A DNA stretch of 64,000 bases, from the NCBI GenBank assembly GCA_002901265.1, contig PPHI01000036.1:1-64000 (forward strand). The letters are read 5' to 3'. Shown here piece after piece: positions 53,112 to 63,468 of the stretch. Position 1 is the first letter of the stretch. Each line of letters begins with the position of its first letter. The stretch comes from Rhodopirellula baltica. GTDB taxonomy: Bacteria; Planctomycetota; Planctomycetia; Pirellulales; Pirellulaceae. The notes under the pieces were generated by a model. The model was not told the DNA's origin. It worked only from the letters and a program-made list of their open reading frames with translations, and did not search any database. The position numbers were made by a program, and so were the translations under genes.

Positions 53112-56100
53112 GTTCATCCCTGATTAGTTGACGCCCGTCGGCCATCCTGCCGAACAGGTAGTAAAGTCCTGGTATCACCAGCACCCCAATTAAAGTACCG
53201 ACCAGCATCCCACCGACCGCGGTGGTACCAATGGTACGGTTACCGATTGCTCCGGGACCGGTTGCCCGGACCAACGGAATCAGACCGACAATAAAGGCAA
53301 ATGATGTCATTAGAATCGGTCGGAAACGCAACTTGCCACCCTCTAGACCGGCGTCCTTCAGGGACAACCCTTCTTGCCGCCGCTGGACGGCGAACTCGAT
53401 GATCAAGATCGCGTTCTTACCCAAGAGGCCAACCAGCATGACGAGTCCGATTTGAGCGTAAACGTCATTGGAGAGCCCCATCGCGTTGAGGAAGGCAAAA
53501 GATCCGAACAATCCGATGGGCAGTGAAATGATCACTGCCAGCGGAAGCAGAAAGCTTTCGTACTGTCCGACCAACACGAGGTAAACGAACATGACCACAA
53601 TCAAGAAGATGTAAGTCGCGGTGTTTCCTTTTTGTGCCTCGTCGTAGGAGAGACCTTGCCAACCGATATCAAAACCACGAGGCAGCGTCTCCGCGGCGAC
53701 CTGTTGGATCGCTTCGATGGCTTGACCGGTGCTGAAACCAGCAGCCGGCGCGCCTTGGATGGCTGCGGTCGGATAAAGGTTGTATCGAGTGATCTCGTTC
53801 ATGCCCTGTCGCTTGACCAGCTTCATGAAGGCCGAGTATGGGACCATCTCACCGGACTCGTTTTTCACGAACATGTTATCGAGGTCAGTCGGATACCGCC
53901 GAAATTCTGGAGCGGATTGGACGTATACCTTGTAAAACTGTCCGAATCGAACGAAGCCCTGTTCCCAGGTACTACCCACAACGATGGATAAATTATTCAT
54001 CGCATCTCCAATCGACACCCCTTTCTGCATCGCAACATCGTTGTCGATGATAATTTCGTACTGAGGGTAATTGTTGTTGAAGAATGTGAATAACCCCTTC
54101 AGTTCCTTACGCTCCGACAGAGCGGACATGAACTTGGTGGTAACTTCGTCAAGCCTTTCGTAATCGCCAGAGTTTGTCTTATCCAACAAGTTCAGCGAGA
54201 AACCACCCGCGGCACCGAAGCCCGGAACCGCTGGCGGTTCATAGAATTCGAGCTTCACGTTGGCGATCTCTTGCCCTCGTTCTTCGAGCAACTCGATGAT
54301 CTCTTTGGACGTCCGCTTGCGGTCAGCCCAGGGTTTCAAGTTGATGATACAAGTACCAGCATTCGAACCCCGACCTTCGGTCAATACTTCGTAACCGGCC
54401 AGCGAAGACACTGACGTTACTTCGTCGAGTTCCTCGCAGATCGCTTGCAACTCGTGTGACTTCGCGTTGGTGTATTCCAGTGTCGATCCTGGTGGCGTCT
54501 GGATAATCCCGTAAATAATCCCTTGGTCTTCCAGTGGAATGAAGCCTGAGGGCAGGACTTTGTTGACGACCAAAATTCCAAAGCTGAACACCCCGATCAC
54601 GACAAGCGACAACAGACGCTGCGTGACCAAGCCGCTCAGTACCCAACCGTAACCACCAGTCAGCTTGACGATCCCGCGGTCAACGATACGCAAGAAGATC
54701 GCCAGCGGACTCATGCTGGGTTTCTTGTTCGGATCGTGTGGCTTCAGCAGCATCGCACACAGAACGGGAGTTAGAGTCAACGCGACCACGCCGGAGAGCA
54801 CGATCGACATCGCCATCGTTAAACCGAATTGGCGATAGAACACGCCGACCGGTCCGGGGATAAAGGTCACGGGGATAAACACCGCGGTCATCACCATCGT
54901 GATCGCGATAATAGCGCCGCTGATCTCGTGCATGACCTCTTTGGTCGCCGCGTACGGCGAGAGGTGTTTGCCGTGCATCTTTTCGTGGACCGCTTCGACG
55001 ACGACAATCGCGTCGTCGACCACGACCCCGATCGCGAGTACCAACGCGAACAGCGTGATCAGGTTGATCGACATGCCGAAAATCAGCATGAAGAAGAACG
55101 TCCCGATCAATGACACCGGCACCGCGAGCGTTGGGATCAACGTCGAACGGAAGTCACCGAGGAACAGGTAAACCACAAGTGCGACAAGCACGAACGCTTC
55201 GAACAGCGTGTGCAATACCTTTTCGATTGACGCATCCAGGAAGTTCGAAACGTCATAGCTGATTTCGAAGTCCATCCCCGGTGGGAATGACGCTTCTTTA
55301 ATCTCCTCGAGTTTTTCCTTCACGTTCTCGATCACGACCGCCGCATTCGAACCCGGCGTTTGCTTCAAGACAATCGCCGCCGAAGGGTCGCCATCGATGT
55401 CGGAATACAAGTCATAGAACGACGACCCAAGCGATACTTTGGCGACGTCTTTGATCCGCAGAATCTCGCCCTCCGAGTTCGCTTTCAGAATGATGTTTTC
55501 ATACTGCTCGGGCTTGTTGTATCGCCCGACCCATGTCAACACGTACTCAATGGTTTGCGAGGTTCGTCCGGTCGCCTGTCCGAGACGTCCGGGCGATCCG
55601 ATCATGCTCTGTTCGGCGAGAGCTTCCATCACGTCTTCGGCGGACATGTTGTACGCTCGCAAGCGTTCCATGTTCATCTCGACGCGCATCGCGTACGCCC
55701 GGTTGCCTAGAATGTTGGCACGGCCGACCCCCTGGATCCGCTTGATCTCTGGCAGGATGTTGACGTTGGCGTAGTTGTACAAGAAGTTCTGGTCAACGTT
55801 CTTGTCCTTACTGAAGACGTTCACATACATCAACATGCTGGACATGTTCTGCATGACGATAATACCTTCGCGTTCCACGATGGGCGGAAGGTTGTTCTTC
55901 ACCGCTTGGACACGGTTGTTGACGTTCAGAACGGCGACGTTGGGGTCAGTTCCGGGTTCGAAAATGACCTGAATCGTCGCTTCGCCCGCACTCGTCGCCG
56001 CGGACGTCATATATCTCATGTTTGGAACGCCGTTGATCGACTGTTCCAAAATCACCATCACCGATTCGACGAGTACTTTTGCACTCGCACCCGGAAACGA

Positions 56101-56241
56101 AATCGAAACGACAACGCTAGGTGGGGCGACGGTGGGAAACTGTGAAATCGGCAGCGTGTTGATCGCGAGGCCGCCCATAAACACGATGAGCAGCGAGATC
56201 ACAATCGCCAACGCTGGGCGATGTAGAAACTTAGCAAACAT
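53065..56241 (-). CDS. RND multidrug efflux pump, HAE1/AcrB type
   Basis: 1058 aa with twelve membrane helices in the usual 1+5+1+5 layout. The N-terminus ALAIVISLLIVFMGGLAINT and QFPTVAPPSVVVSISFPGAS are typical of HAE1 pumps. The proton-relay Asp pair is in LAIGVVVDDAIVVVEAVHEK, and the matching Lys is in LVGLLGKNAILIIEFAV. Docking-domain and porter-domain segments (PGSNAAVVIENVKEKL, GQATGRTSQTIEYVL) are in place. The metal-pump methionine and Asp pattern of CusA is absent, so hydrophobic drugs or metabolites are likelier substrates. It follows the adaptor gene by 13 bp. Confidence 0.96.
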   Translation of the reverse strand: MFAKFLHRPALAIVISLLIVFMGGLAINTLPISQFPTVAPPSVVVSISFPGASAKVLVESVMVILEQSINGVPNMRYMTSAATSAGEATIQVIFEPGTDPNVAVLNVNNRVQAVKNNLPPIVEREGIIVMQNMSSMLMYVNVFSKDKNVDQNFLYNYANVNILPEIKRIQGVGRANILGNRAYAMRVEMNMERLRAYNMSAEDVMEALAEQSMIGSPGRLGQATGRTSQTIEYVLTWVGRYNKPEQYENIILKANSEGEILRIKDVAKVSLGSSFYDLYSDIDGDPSAAIVLKQTPGSNAAVVIENVKEKLEEIKEASFPPGMDFEISYDVSNFLDASIEKVLHTLFEAFVLVALVVYLFLGDFRSTLIPTLAVPVSLIGTFFFMLIFGMSINLITLFALVLAIGVVVDDAIVVVEAVHEKMHGKHLSPYAATKEVMHEISGAIIAITMVMTAVFIPVTFIPGPVGVFYRQFGLTMAMSIVLSGVVALTLTPVLCAMLLKPHDPNKKPSMSPLAIFLRIVDRGIVKLTGGYGWVLSGLVTQRLLSLVVIGVFSFGILVVNKVLPSGFIPLEDQGIIYGIIQTPPGSTLEYTNAKSHELQAICEELDEVTSVSSLAGYEVLTEGRGSNAGTCIINLKPWADRKRTSKEIIELLEERGQEIANVKLEFYEPPAVPGFGAAGGFSLNLLDKTNSGDYERLDEVTTKFMSALSERKELKGLFTFFNNNYPQYEIIIDNDVAMQKGVSIGDAMNNLSIVVGSTWEQGFVRFGQFYKVYVQSAPEFRRYPTDLDNMFVKNESGEMVPYSAFMKLVKRQGMNEITRYNLYPTAAIQGAPAAGFSTGQAIEAIQQVAAETLPRGFDIGWQGLSYDEAQKGNTATYIFLIVVMFVYLVLVGQYESFLLPLAVIISLPIGLFGSFAFLNAMGLSNDVYAQIGLVMLVGLLGKNAILIIEFAVQRRQEGLSLKDAGLEGGKLRFRPILMTSFAFIVGLIPLVRATGPGAIGNRTIGTTAVGGMLVGTLIGVLVIPGLYYLFGRMADGRQLIRDEHDEPLSELFEREGHA

Positions 56242-56254
56242 CTAAAAACGCTCC

Positions 56255-57577
56255 CTACTCAGCCTTGTATTTAAGGTTGCTTAGGACGTCTTCGGGGCTT
56301 CGGAATTCGAACTCCACCTCTTCGCCATCATGAACCTGTTGGACGCCTTCGAGAATGATTTTGTCGTTCTCGCCGATGCCACCCTTGATCAAGAAGATGT
56401 CTTCCTTCTCATTCAGGATTTCGATTTCACGTTGGTGAACAATTCCGAAGTGACCAGGCTTTTTCTCGTGTGAAGCGACATGCTCGGCCCCGTGTGCTTT
56501 TCCAGCAGGTTCGGTTCCGTGGTGCTCTTCGTGTGCCTCGCCGTGTGCTTCCTCATGGGCAACAGCATGTTCAGTCGCATGCGTTTCTGCTTCGTGTGAT
56601 TCGCCATGACCTTCGGCGGCGTGTTCGCCTTCGCCATGTTCGGCGTGCAGCGACTTGCCATCGGAGTCTTCGACGACATAAACGTACTTCTTCGCCAAGA
56701 TCTCGTAGGTCGCACGTTGTGGGATCACCACGGCGTTCTTCTCGACCCGGCTGATCAAGATCGTTCCGGTTTGGCCGTGACGAAGCAGTCCGTTGGGGTT
56801 GGGGAAGTCAGCACGGAAGGCAATGTTTCCGGTTTCGTTATTGAAGTCAGCTTCGATTGCCCCGATCGATCCGGGGTAAGGGAACTTTTGTCCGTTCGCC
56901 AAAACCAACTCGACTTGCAATTCTTCTTGGTGTTGGCGGAGCTCTTCCATGTACTCCAGGTAGCGAGCTTCAGGAACGTTGAAGTACACCCACATCAGGC
57001 TGTTGTCAGACAAGGTCGTCAGGATCGCGCCTTCTTCAACCAAGCTGCCCTGTTGTTCGTGCAAGCGGTCAACGATTCCGTCGAAGGGTGCCTTCACATC
57101 GGTGAAGTTCAGCTCCGCACGGGCCAACGCGACTTTCGCTTGTGCCTTGGCAAGTTTCGCTTTGGCAAGTGCGACTTCCTGTTTCGAAACCACGTTTTGG
57201 TTGAACAGGTTTTCGGTGTTCTTCAGCTCGATCTCGGCGAGCTGTGCTTCGGCGACTTCGGAGTCTAGCCGAGCTTCGTACAATGTCGGGACGATGTCGA
57301 AAAGGTTGTCGCCTTTCTTGACCGACTGGCCTTCGCGAATTGTGATCTGCTCGAGATAACCGCCTTCAAGTGCTCGGACTTCGATGTGCCGGCAGGAGTG
57401 AATCTGGCAGACGTACTGCTGAGTGTTGACCACGTCTTTTACTTCGGGACGTGTGACAACAATCTTGTGCGTGTGTTCGTGCTGTCCCTCGGCGTGCTGC
57501 GCTTCCAGGCGTGTGCATGCGGGCAGGCAGAAGGCCGAGCTGATCAGCAATAGGATCGGAATGGGTGAAGCTTTCAT
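56255..57577 (-). CDS. RND efflux membrane-fusion protein with His-rich insertion
   Basis: 440 aa from the ATG at 57577, giving a lipoprotein signal (MKASPIPILLLISSAFCLPA-C). The lipoyl/barrel-sandwich halves are EVRALEGGYLEQITIREGQS and APFDGIVDRLHEQQGSLVEE, flanking an alpha-hairpin of Ala, Lys and Glu-rich helices (about 102-158). The beta-barrel domain follows (WVYFNVPEARYLEYM). Residues 311-376 are an unusual insertion with 16 histidines (HAEHGEGEHAAEGHGESHEA and onward), and the mature N-terminus has QHEHTHK. The end resembles a membrane-proximal domain. It is the first gene of the efflux operon. Confidence 0.93.
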   Translation of the reverse strand: MKASPIPILLLISSAFCLPACTRLEAQHAEGQHEHTHKIVVTRPEVKDVVNTQQYVCQIHSCRHIEVRALEGGYLEQITIREGQSVKKGDNLFDIVPTLYEARLDSEVAEAQLAEIELKNTENLFNQNVVSKQEVALAKAKLAKAQAKVALARAELNFTDVKAPFDGIVDRLHEQQGSLVEEGAILTTLSDNSLMWVYFNVPEARYLEYMEELRQHQEELQVELVLANGQKFPYPGSIGAIEADFNNETGNIAFRADFPNPNGLLRHGQTGTILISRVEKNAVVIPQRATYEILAKKYVYVVEDSDGKSLHAEHGEGEHAAEGHGESHEAETHATEHAVAHEEAHGEAHEEHHGTEPAGKAHGAEHVASHEKKPGHFGIVHQREIEILNEKEDIFLIKGGIGENDKIILEGVQQVHDGEEVEFEFRSPEDVLSNLKYKAE

Positions 57578-58199
57578 CGTGTCGCTGCTTGCGGGATGGA
57601 TCCAGAGTGGGAGTATGTATTCGTTTAGGTTGTGATTCGGTGGGATGATCGGAGAGTTTTTTGAAGACCGTTCAGGGCCGAGCACCTTCCCTTGGGATCC
57701 GCTGACGTTGCTGTCCTTGCACGTCGCTTAAGCTCGGCTTTGCACTCCGAAGAATCTCAGTGTTGAGGTCACAACGCAAATGTTGCGCCAAATACATTCG
57801 TACAGGCGAATTTCTGGGCCAGTCACCACGTGGATCTGGGCATGCGCCACGCGAGTCGGCCTCTACGGTCCCGTAAGCTTCCCTTTGCGGCATGCATCGA
57901 GTTGTCGGCACCATTAAATCGCAAGATCGGCAAAAACGCCGTGTTTTTCGCATTCCTCCAGAGTGAGTACCAAATTCGATTAAGTTCTACTCGGGGCGAT
58001 TAACTTCTAGTCGGCCGTGCATCGATTGGCCGGGTGGCATCTGCAAAACATTGCATTTGATTCTGCAAGAACTGCAGAAGAAGCGGCGCGTTTAGGGGGA
58101 AGTGACACACCAGCAGGGCGGTCGCAGCAACGGCCGGTGTTTTAGCGCTTGAGCGGTAGCGATTGAATGCACGAGCCGCTTGGAAAAGACGGCGGAGGA
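57578..58199. other. Upstream region of the efflux operon
   Basis: 622 bp between the response-regulator stop and the adaptor start, presumably containing the efflux promoter. It holds a two-copy 18-bp repeat at 57976-58013 and a small palindrome CGCAA-ATG-TTGCG at 57775-57787. No gene is supported. Confidence 0.5.
57976..58013. repeat. Tandem 18-bp near-repeat with 20-bp period
   Basis: CGATTAAGTTCTACTCGG and CGATTAACTTCTAGTCGG match at 16 of 18 positions and begin exactly 20 bp apart, close to two helical turns. They lie about 400 bp before the efflux adaptor start. A pair of protein-binding sites is possible. Confidence 0.5.
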
Positions 58200-59645
58200 C
58201 TACTTTGATTGGATCGATGTTTGCCGCTCGACTGACATCTGCAGTGACTCGAGCCGCGACCGCAATGTCGTTCGCGTAATCCCTAAACGCTTTGCCGCTT
58301 GGGTCAGATTGCCGTCAAAGTATTCCAACGCTTCGGCGAAGATCTGTCGCTCCACCATGCTGACGAGTTCACGGTGAATGTCATTGCCGCCGGCCTTTAA
58401 ACGGGCGCGTGTGAGCGCCGCAAAGTCGATGGCGTTTTCATTCGTTGCGGTCGAGGGCGTGGTCGGCAAGCCATGCGCTTTGCGCATCGATTCAGGAAGA
58501 AACGCGGGGACGATGACTGGCGCGGTCGCCTGCAACAGCGCGTGTTTAATCGCGCTTTGCAGTTCACGCACGTTGCCGGGCCAAGCATAGGTCATCATCA
58601 GGTCAACCGCTTCGGATGCGAATCCACCGAACTCTTTGCCAAGTGTTTTCGAAAAACGGCTGCCGAAGTAGTTGGCGAGTTCCAAGATGTCTTCGCCGCG
58701 GTCACGCAAAGGTGGCAGCCGGATGGTGTAGATGTTCAAGCGATAGAAAAGGTCGCTACGAAACCGCTTCTCTTCCATCGCGAGTTCGAGGTCAACGTTG
58801 GTTGCCGCGATCAACCGAGCGTTCGTATGAATCGTTTCGCTTCCGCCAACCCGTTCAAACGATTGGTCTTGAAGGACACGCAGGATCTTCGTTTGCATCA
58901 GCGGTGTCATGTCGCCGATTTCATCAAGGAACAGCGTGCCGTTGTTGCACAATTCGAACTTGCCAACACGTTTTCGGTCGGCGCCGGTGAACGCTCCCTT
59001 TTCATGACCGAACAATTCGCTTTCTAACAACTGTTCGGGGATCGCGGCACAGTTGATCGGCAGAAAACGTTCGTTCGATCGAGAGCTGTATTGGTAGATC
59101 GCCCGGGCAATCACTTCCTTTCCGGTTCCGCTTTCGCCAAGGATCAAAACGGTGACGTCTTGTGCGGTCACACGACCGATCGAGCGATAGACTTCTTGCA
59201 TCTGTGGGCAAGAGCCGATCAGCAAGTCCGAGTCATCGTTGGCGACCGAGTGATCGATGTTGTCTGGGACCACCGCGGGGACACGAGCCATGCGACTGGT
59301 CTCGGTGGCATTCTCGATCAAAGGGATCAGTGTGTCTGGATCGAGAGGCTTGAGGACGTATTCGAACGCACCGCGTTGCATTGCTTCGATGGCGGTCCCG
59401 GCGGTTCCTTGACCGGTCATCAGGATGATGGGCACCTTGGGCTCGATCCGATGAATCTTTTCAAAAATTTCCATCCCGGTGATGTCCGGCATTCTGATAT
59501 CGCACAGGACGACATCTGGTGTTTGTTCGACAAACGCGTCGATACCGGATTGGGCGTTGTCGGCGGTCACGACATCGTCGTCGGGGAACGTCATGCTGAT
59601 CGCTTCGAGGATCAGCGGTTCATCGTCAATGACTAGCAGTCGCAT
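58200..59645 (-). CDS. Sigma-54-dependent response regulator (NtrC family)
   Basis: 481 aa from the ATG at 59645. The receiver domain (1-115) has the phospho-acceptor D49 in [12 protein letters not shown], with the conserved K99 in YVLKPLDP. The AAA+ domain has Walker [11 protein letters not shown] (168-177), the sigma-54-contacting GAFTGA loop (217-222) and Walker [30 protein letters not shown] and [10 protein letters not shown] are further family motifs. A Fis-type helix-turn-helix closes the protein ([20 protein letters not shown]). It starts 7 bp after the hybrid kinase stop and is its likely partner. Targets unknown. Confidence 0.95.
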   Translation of the reverse strand: MRLLVIDDEPLILEAISMTFPDDDVVTADNAQSGIDAFVEQTPDVVLCDIRMPDITGMEIFEKIHRIEPKVPIILMTGQGTAGTAIEAMQRGAFEYVLKPLDPDTLIPLIENATETSRMARVPAVVPDNIDHSVANDDSDLLIGSCPQMQEVYRSIGRVTAQDVTVLILGESGTGKEVIARAIYQYSSRSNERFLPINCAAIPEQLLESELFGHEKGAFTGADRKRVGKFELCNNGTLFLDEIGDMTPLMQTKILRVLQDQSFERVGGSETIHTNARLIAATNVDLELAMEEKRFRSDLFYRLNIYTIRLPPLRDRGEDILELANYFGSRFSKTLGKEFGGFASEAVDLMMTYAWPGNVRELQSAIKHALLQATAPVIVPAFLPESMRKAHGLPTTPSTATNENAIDFAALTRARLKAGGNDIHRELVSMVERQIFAEALEYFDGNLTQAAKRLGITRTTLRSRLESLQMSVERQTSIQSK

Positions 59646-59652
59646 GATTGGC

Positions 59653-62193
59653 CTATGATTTCTTTTGTTTGTGCAGGACTCGGTGAATTGTTTGTAGCAG
59701 GTTTTCGTCGCTGTAGGGCTTTGACAAAAACGCGTCGAAGTCGCTGAGGTGAACTCCGTCATTGCCTGGTCGCCGCAAACCGCTGCTGGCGACAATCAGG
59801 ACCTCGGGCTGTAGCTGTCGCAGTTCGTTTTTGGTGGCGTTGCCATCCATTCCCGGCATCATCATGTCGACGATCACGAGGTCAAACGGTTCGGGCTGTT
59901 CTTTAAAGACCTCGATTGCCTTGCGACCGCCGGGCGCGGTCCAGACTTGATAACCGTTTGCACGAAGTGTTTCCGCGGCGGTTTCCAAGATCAAAGCCTC
60001 GTCATCAACGATCAACACTGCTTCGCCAGAGCCACCGGGAGTTTTCGGGGCACGAGTTACTCCGGTAGGTCCGGCATCGGACTCGACACACGGGAGGTAA
60101 ATGGAGAACGTCGTTCCCACACCTGGATCACTTTGGACATAGATGTCACCGCCGTGCGACCGCACGATTCCGAGCGATGTGGAAAGGCCAAGCCCTGTGC
60201 CCTTACCCTGCTCTTTTGTCGTAAAAAACGGGTCGAAAATGTGATCGATGTGTTGTTTTTCGATGCCCGATCCGGTGTCGCTCACTTTGATCAGAACGTA
60301 GTGGCCTTCGCCCAAATCGTTGATCTTTTTGGCCCGCGCGCTGTCGACGAAATCGTTTTCGGCGGTGATTTCGATCTGCCCTCCGTCGGGCATCGAATCA
60401 CGTGCGTTGATCACCAAGTTCATGATGATTTGCGAAAGCTCCGTCGCGTTCCCATTGACCGATAGCAACGCGTCATCGGTCGTTACGTTAAGTTCGATGG
60501 ACTTCGGAAGCGTGTGTTGCAGAATCCCGTGCGCCTCTTCCAGTACATCGGCGATATTGATTTTGGCTCGCGGGCCGTCTTCGCCACCGGCAAACGCGAG
60601 CAGCTTTTTGATCATCTGGCCTCCGCGTTCGGCGCTCGTCAAAATCGTTTTGGCAAGACGTTGATGATCGCTGCCTTCACGCATTAACAGTTTCGCACCC
60701 ATCAAGATCGGAGTCAGTAGATTGTTCAGATCATGGGCGATGCCACCGGCAAGTGTGCCGATGCTGATCAGGCGTTGAGAACGTCGTGACCGAGACTCCT
60801 CGCGTTTGCGTTCGGTCACATCAAAGTTTAAGCAAAGTTGCGCATACGGAATCCCTTGTTCGTTACGGATCAAGGTTCGGCGGTGTGCGATTGCGATCAA
60901 GCCGCCGTCTTCTCCTTGATGGTTGATCTCCGTTTGATAGACACCGGTGTCAGAAAGCGTTTCCTGCCCACGGCTCCAAAAGTCAGAGATCTCCTTGAAG
61001 AGCAAGTCGACCACATTGCGGTGCATTGCCTCTTCGGCCGAGTAGCCAAAGAGTTGTTCGGAACCACGGTTCCAAAACAGGATTCGCCCTTCCATGTCAC
61101 AGACCAGAATCGCATCACGCACCTGATCCAATATGGCAGCCTGTTCGCGAATCTTGGCTTCGTTGGCTTTCGATTCGCTCAAGTCTCGAACCATCCAGGT
61201 GACAAACTCGTCGCCGGCAATCGTCTTGGTCATCGTGCCTTTGTAAGGGAACTCTAAACCGTCTGATCTCAAACCGATTGCTTCGGCAATCACAGCCATC
61301 GATTCGCCAGAGGCGAGGAACTGCTGGATCCTTGCTTCACCATCGGCACGTCTTGCCGAAGGAAAGAGCGCGAGCACATTCATGCCGAGGATCTTCTCCG
61401 GCGCGACACGGTAGATCGCCGCCGCAGTTGGGTTCATCAAGCGGATCTTTAAGTCGTGCCCGAAGGTGATGATGCCATCATGCGATGAGTTGATGATCGA
61501 GACCAACTCGGCTTGTTTGGCAAGCATCTTCGACTCGGCATCGTCACGGCGTTTTCGGTCCAAATGTGCGATCGCGCCGGCACCTACCAAGAGGCTGAGC
61601 GCTAAGAAATTTCCTGCAACAATCAAAAACTCGGACGCGACCGCGCGTTCTTCGGAGAGCGCTTCTTGTTGAGTCAGTTGACGGTTTTGTTCGGCGAGAA
61701 TTTCGTCAACGATATGACGTATCTCGTCCAGCTTTTCTTTTCCACGTCCCGAAGACAAAAGTTCGAGGACATCATCGGGGATTCGTGGCCCGGGCGACGA
61801 GCGTCGTCGCTCGATCGTTTCGGCGAGGTAGGTTTTTCGGTCTTCGTTTAACCGTTCAACGCGGTCAAGGTGATCCGACTGAATCTTGTTTTGGTGGATC
61901 AGCTTCCGCAGTTCTTCGAAGTTCGTGTCGACTTTGCTGAGGCCTTTGAAATACGATTCAAGGTACGCGTCGTTGTCGGTGATCAGGAAACCGCGCTGTC
62001 CCGTTTCCATGTCTTTCATCGACGAGAGCAACTCACGCGTCATTTCACGGATGTTGTGCGACCTTGCGATTTCGCGTTCGCCTTCTCTGACAGCGATGGT
62101 GTTATGGAATGTAACGACACCGAAAATCGCAATGGCGACGAAAGCCATCGCAATCGCCGCCGGCAACCAATAGCTGTTGTTGTCGTCCTTCAT
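59653..62193 (-). CDS. Hybrid histidine kinase with CHASE3, two PAS and a receiver domain
   Basis: 846 aa from the ATG at 62193 (AAAAGG nine bases upstream; ATG 62199 also possible). Two membrane helices (PAAIAMAFVAIAIFGVVTFH and EFLIVAGNFLALSLLVGAGA) bracket a CHASE3-like sensor with the typical DMETGQRGFLITDN motif. PAS domains lie at about 228-345 and 350-465. The kinase core has H487 in GTLAGGIAHDLNNLLTPI, an N-box MNLVINARDSMPDGG, G1 VSDTGSGI and G2 GTGLGLSTSLGIVRSHGG. A C-terminal receiver carries IVDMMMPGMDG. It is the sensor for the adjacent sigma-54 regulator; the internal receiver may tune or divert phosphate flow. Confidence 0.94.
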   Translation of the reverse strand: MKDDNNSYWLPAAIAMAFVAIAIFGVVTFHNTIAVREGEREIARSHNIREMTRELLSSMKDMETGQRGFLITDNDAYLESYFKGLSKVDTNFEELRKLIHQNKIQSDHLDRVERLNEDRKTYLAETIERRRSSPGPRIPDDVLELLSSGRGKEKLDEIRHIVDEILAEQNRQLTQQEALSEERAVASEFLIVAGNFLALSLLVGAGAIAHLDRKRRDDAESKMLAKQAELVSIINSSHDGIITFGHDLKIRLMNPTAAAIYRVAPEKILGMNVLALFPSARRADGEARIQQFLASGESMAVIAEAIGLRSDGLEFPYKGTMTKTIAGDEFVTWMVRDLSESKANEAKIREQAAILDQVRDAILVCDMEGRILFWNRGSEQLFGYSAEEAMHRNVVDLLFKEISDFWSRGQETLSDTGVYQTEINHQGEDGGLIAIAHRRTLIRNEQGIPYAQLCLNFDVTERKREESRSRRSQRLISIGTLAGGIAHDLNNLLTPILMGAKLLMREGSDHQRLAKTILTSAERGGQMIKKLLAFAGGEDGPRAKINIADVLEEAHGILQHTLPKSIELNVTTDDALLSVNGNATELSQIIMNLVINARDSMPDGGQIEITAENDFVDSARAKKINDLGEGHYVLIKVSDTGSGIEKQHIDHIFDPFFTTKEQGKGTGLGLSTSLGIVRSHGGDIYVQSDPGVGTTFSIYLPCVESDAGPTGVTRAPKTPGGSGEAVLIVDDEALILETAAETLRANGYQVWTAPGGRKAIEVFKEQPEPFDLVIVDMMMPGMDGNATKNELRQLQPEVLIVASSGLRRPGNDGVHLSDFDAFLSKPYSDENLLQTIHRVLHKQKKS

Positions 62194-62955
62194 CAGCATT
62201 CGCCTTTTCTGCTGATGGAAGTGTTGCTGCAAATCAAAGCAGTCTGCCAAGCGGCATCATGGCCATGGCAGCGATTGCGTGTGTTCATCAAGTCATCGAG
62301 TGGGGTGGGCGTCGGTGGGATGGTTGGTCAAAGCATCTCGGCGTGTTTGGCCGTCCGAAGACAACCCGGATACTAAAAGATGACACACAACGTTCGCCTG
62401 GTCGGAGTTCGGATCGACGGTGTCCCGAATCAGTTCGAGCAATCTCCGTCTTCCGCTGTGTAGAATCTGTACAAGCGAATCTCATACCAATTGGATTTTT
62501 GCCTATCGCAACCGGTTGGAAGGCATGGGGGCATCCCGCCAAGTGCGGGGTGAGACGCGATGGAGTTAGTTTAAGGCAGTTTGGGAAGGATGCGGGGAGT
62601 TGAATCCTGTGTGCCGGTTCGCGTTGAACTGAACGAAGTTACCGTGTTGACGCAAGTAATTTGTTCGTAACGAGCAATCCTTGTTCGCGCCCGATCGCTT
62701 GAACCAACTACTCCATTCCACCTGGAAGCGTGGACGGTCAAACGACTTTTCAATATTTCTGCCAGTGGTCAGCAAGAATAAAAAAGTATCGAAAAGACGG
62801 AGCAAAGCATTGTTGAAGCTGGCCTGAGCGTTGGCCGCAGGGGGCTCGTGGGCCGGTTTTCTTCTGATCGATCAGACGCATCGGTACGGCACTTGCCAAG
62901 TGAATTCGTCAGCCAAAACGATTCACCTTCAACAACAAAATAAAGGATTGGTCCC
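62194..62955. other. Long intergenic region, no gene seen
   Basis: 762 bp between divergent starts of the hybrid kinase and the HEAT-repeat gene. Short frames cross it on both strands but none has protein-like composition, a plausible start with ribosome-binding site, or a recognisable motif. I looked for tRNA, CRISPR and strong terminator structures and saw none. Confidence 0.45.
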
Positions 62956-63468
62956 ATGAATCATTCCAACACCTCTCTGCTATTGAAACAGTTGGAGTCC
63001 CAGGATGGCGTCCAACGGACGAGGGCTCGTGAGAAACTAGTCGCGATCTCCGGGCCAGACATCACTCGAGCTCTGATCGGCAAATTGATCAGCCCCAGGG
63101 CGCAAGTGCGTTGGGAAGCGGCTAAGTGCTTGTTATCAATCTCCGATCCTATCGCGGCGATTCCTTTGGTGCATGCGATGGACGACGAAGATGAAAACAT
63201 CCGCTGGATCGCATCCGAAGGTGTCGCCCAACTTGGCGAATCAGGTCTGATGGCGTTGCTTAGCGGTTTGACCCGTCAGGCTCCTTCGTCGGTCTTCTGT
63301 CGAGCTGCTCACCACGCCTTGCGTGACCTCGAGAAAAGCGGCGTGCATCGCGAAGTTGTTCGCCACGTCATCCAAGCGATCGAAGGATTCGAACCGACGC
63401 TGTCGACACCAATCGCTGCGTACAAGGCCCTACGGTCACTGCAAACAGCTCAAGCACAACCTGCTTGA
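62956..63468 (+). CDS. HEAT-repeat protein
   Basis: 170 aa; the ATG at 62956 has AAAGGA upstream. The sequence is all-helical with HEAT or PBS-lyase-type repeats: KLVAISGPDITRALIGKLIS, AQVRWEAAKCLLSISDPIAA, ENIRWIASEGVAQLGESGLM. Such repeats form a curved protein-binding surface. There are no catalytic residues or export signals, so a cytosolic scaffold or regulator is likely. It is monocistronic, and neighbours give no hint about partners. Confidence 0.82.
   Translation: MNHSNTSLLLKQLESQDGVQRTRAREKLVAISGPDITRALIGKLISPRAQVRWEAAKCLLSISDPIAAIPLVHAMDDEDENIRWIASEGVAQLGESGLMALLSGLTRQAPSSVFCRAAHHALRDLEKSGVHREVVRHVIQAIEGFEPTLSTPIAAYKALRSLQTAQAQPA

Noticed and set aside
62259-62603. 114-codon frame in the gap beyond the hybrid kinase
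   Set aside because: No ribosome-binding site, no signal peptide or motif, Arg/Gly/Trp-rich composition; not supported as a gene.
62570-62760. GGTTCG-containing segment considered as a tRNA T-arm
   Set aside because: No acceptor-stem pairing, D-arm or anticodon arm could be placed around it.
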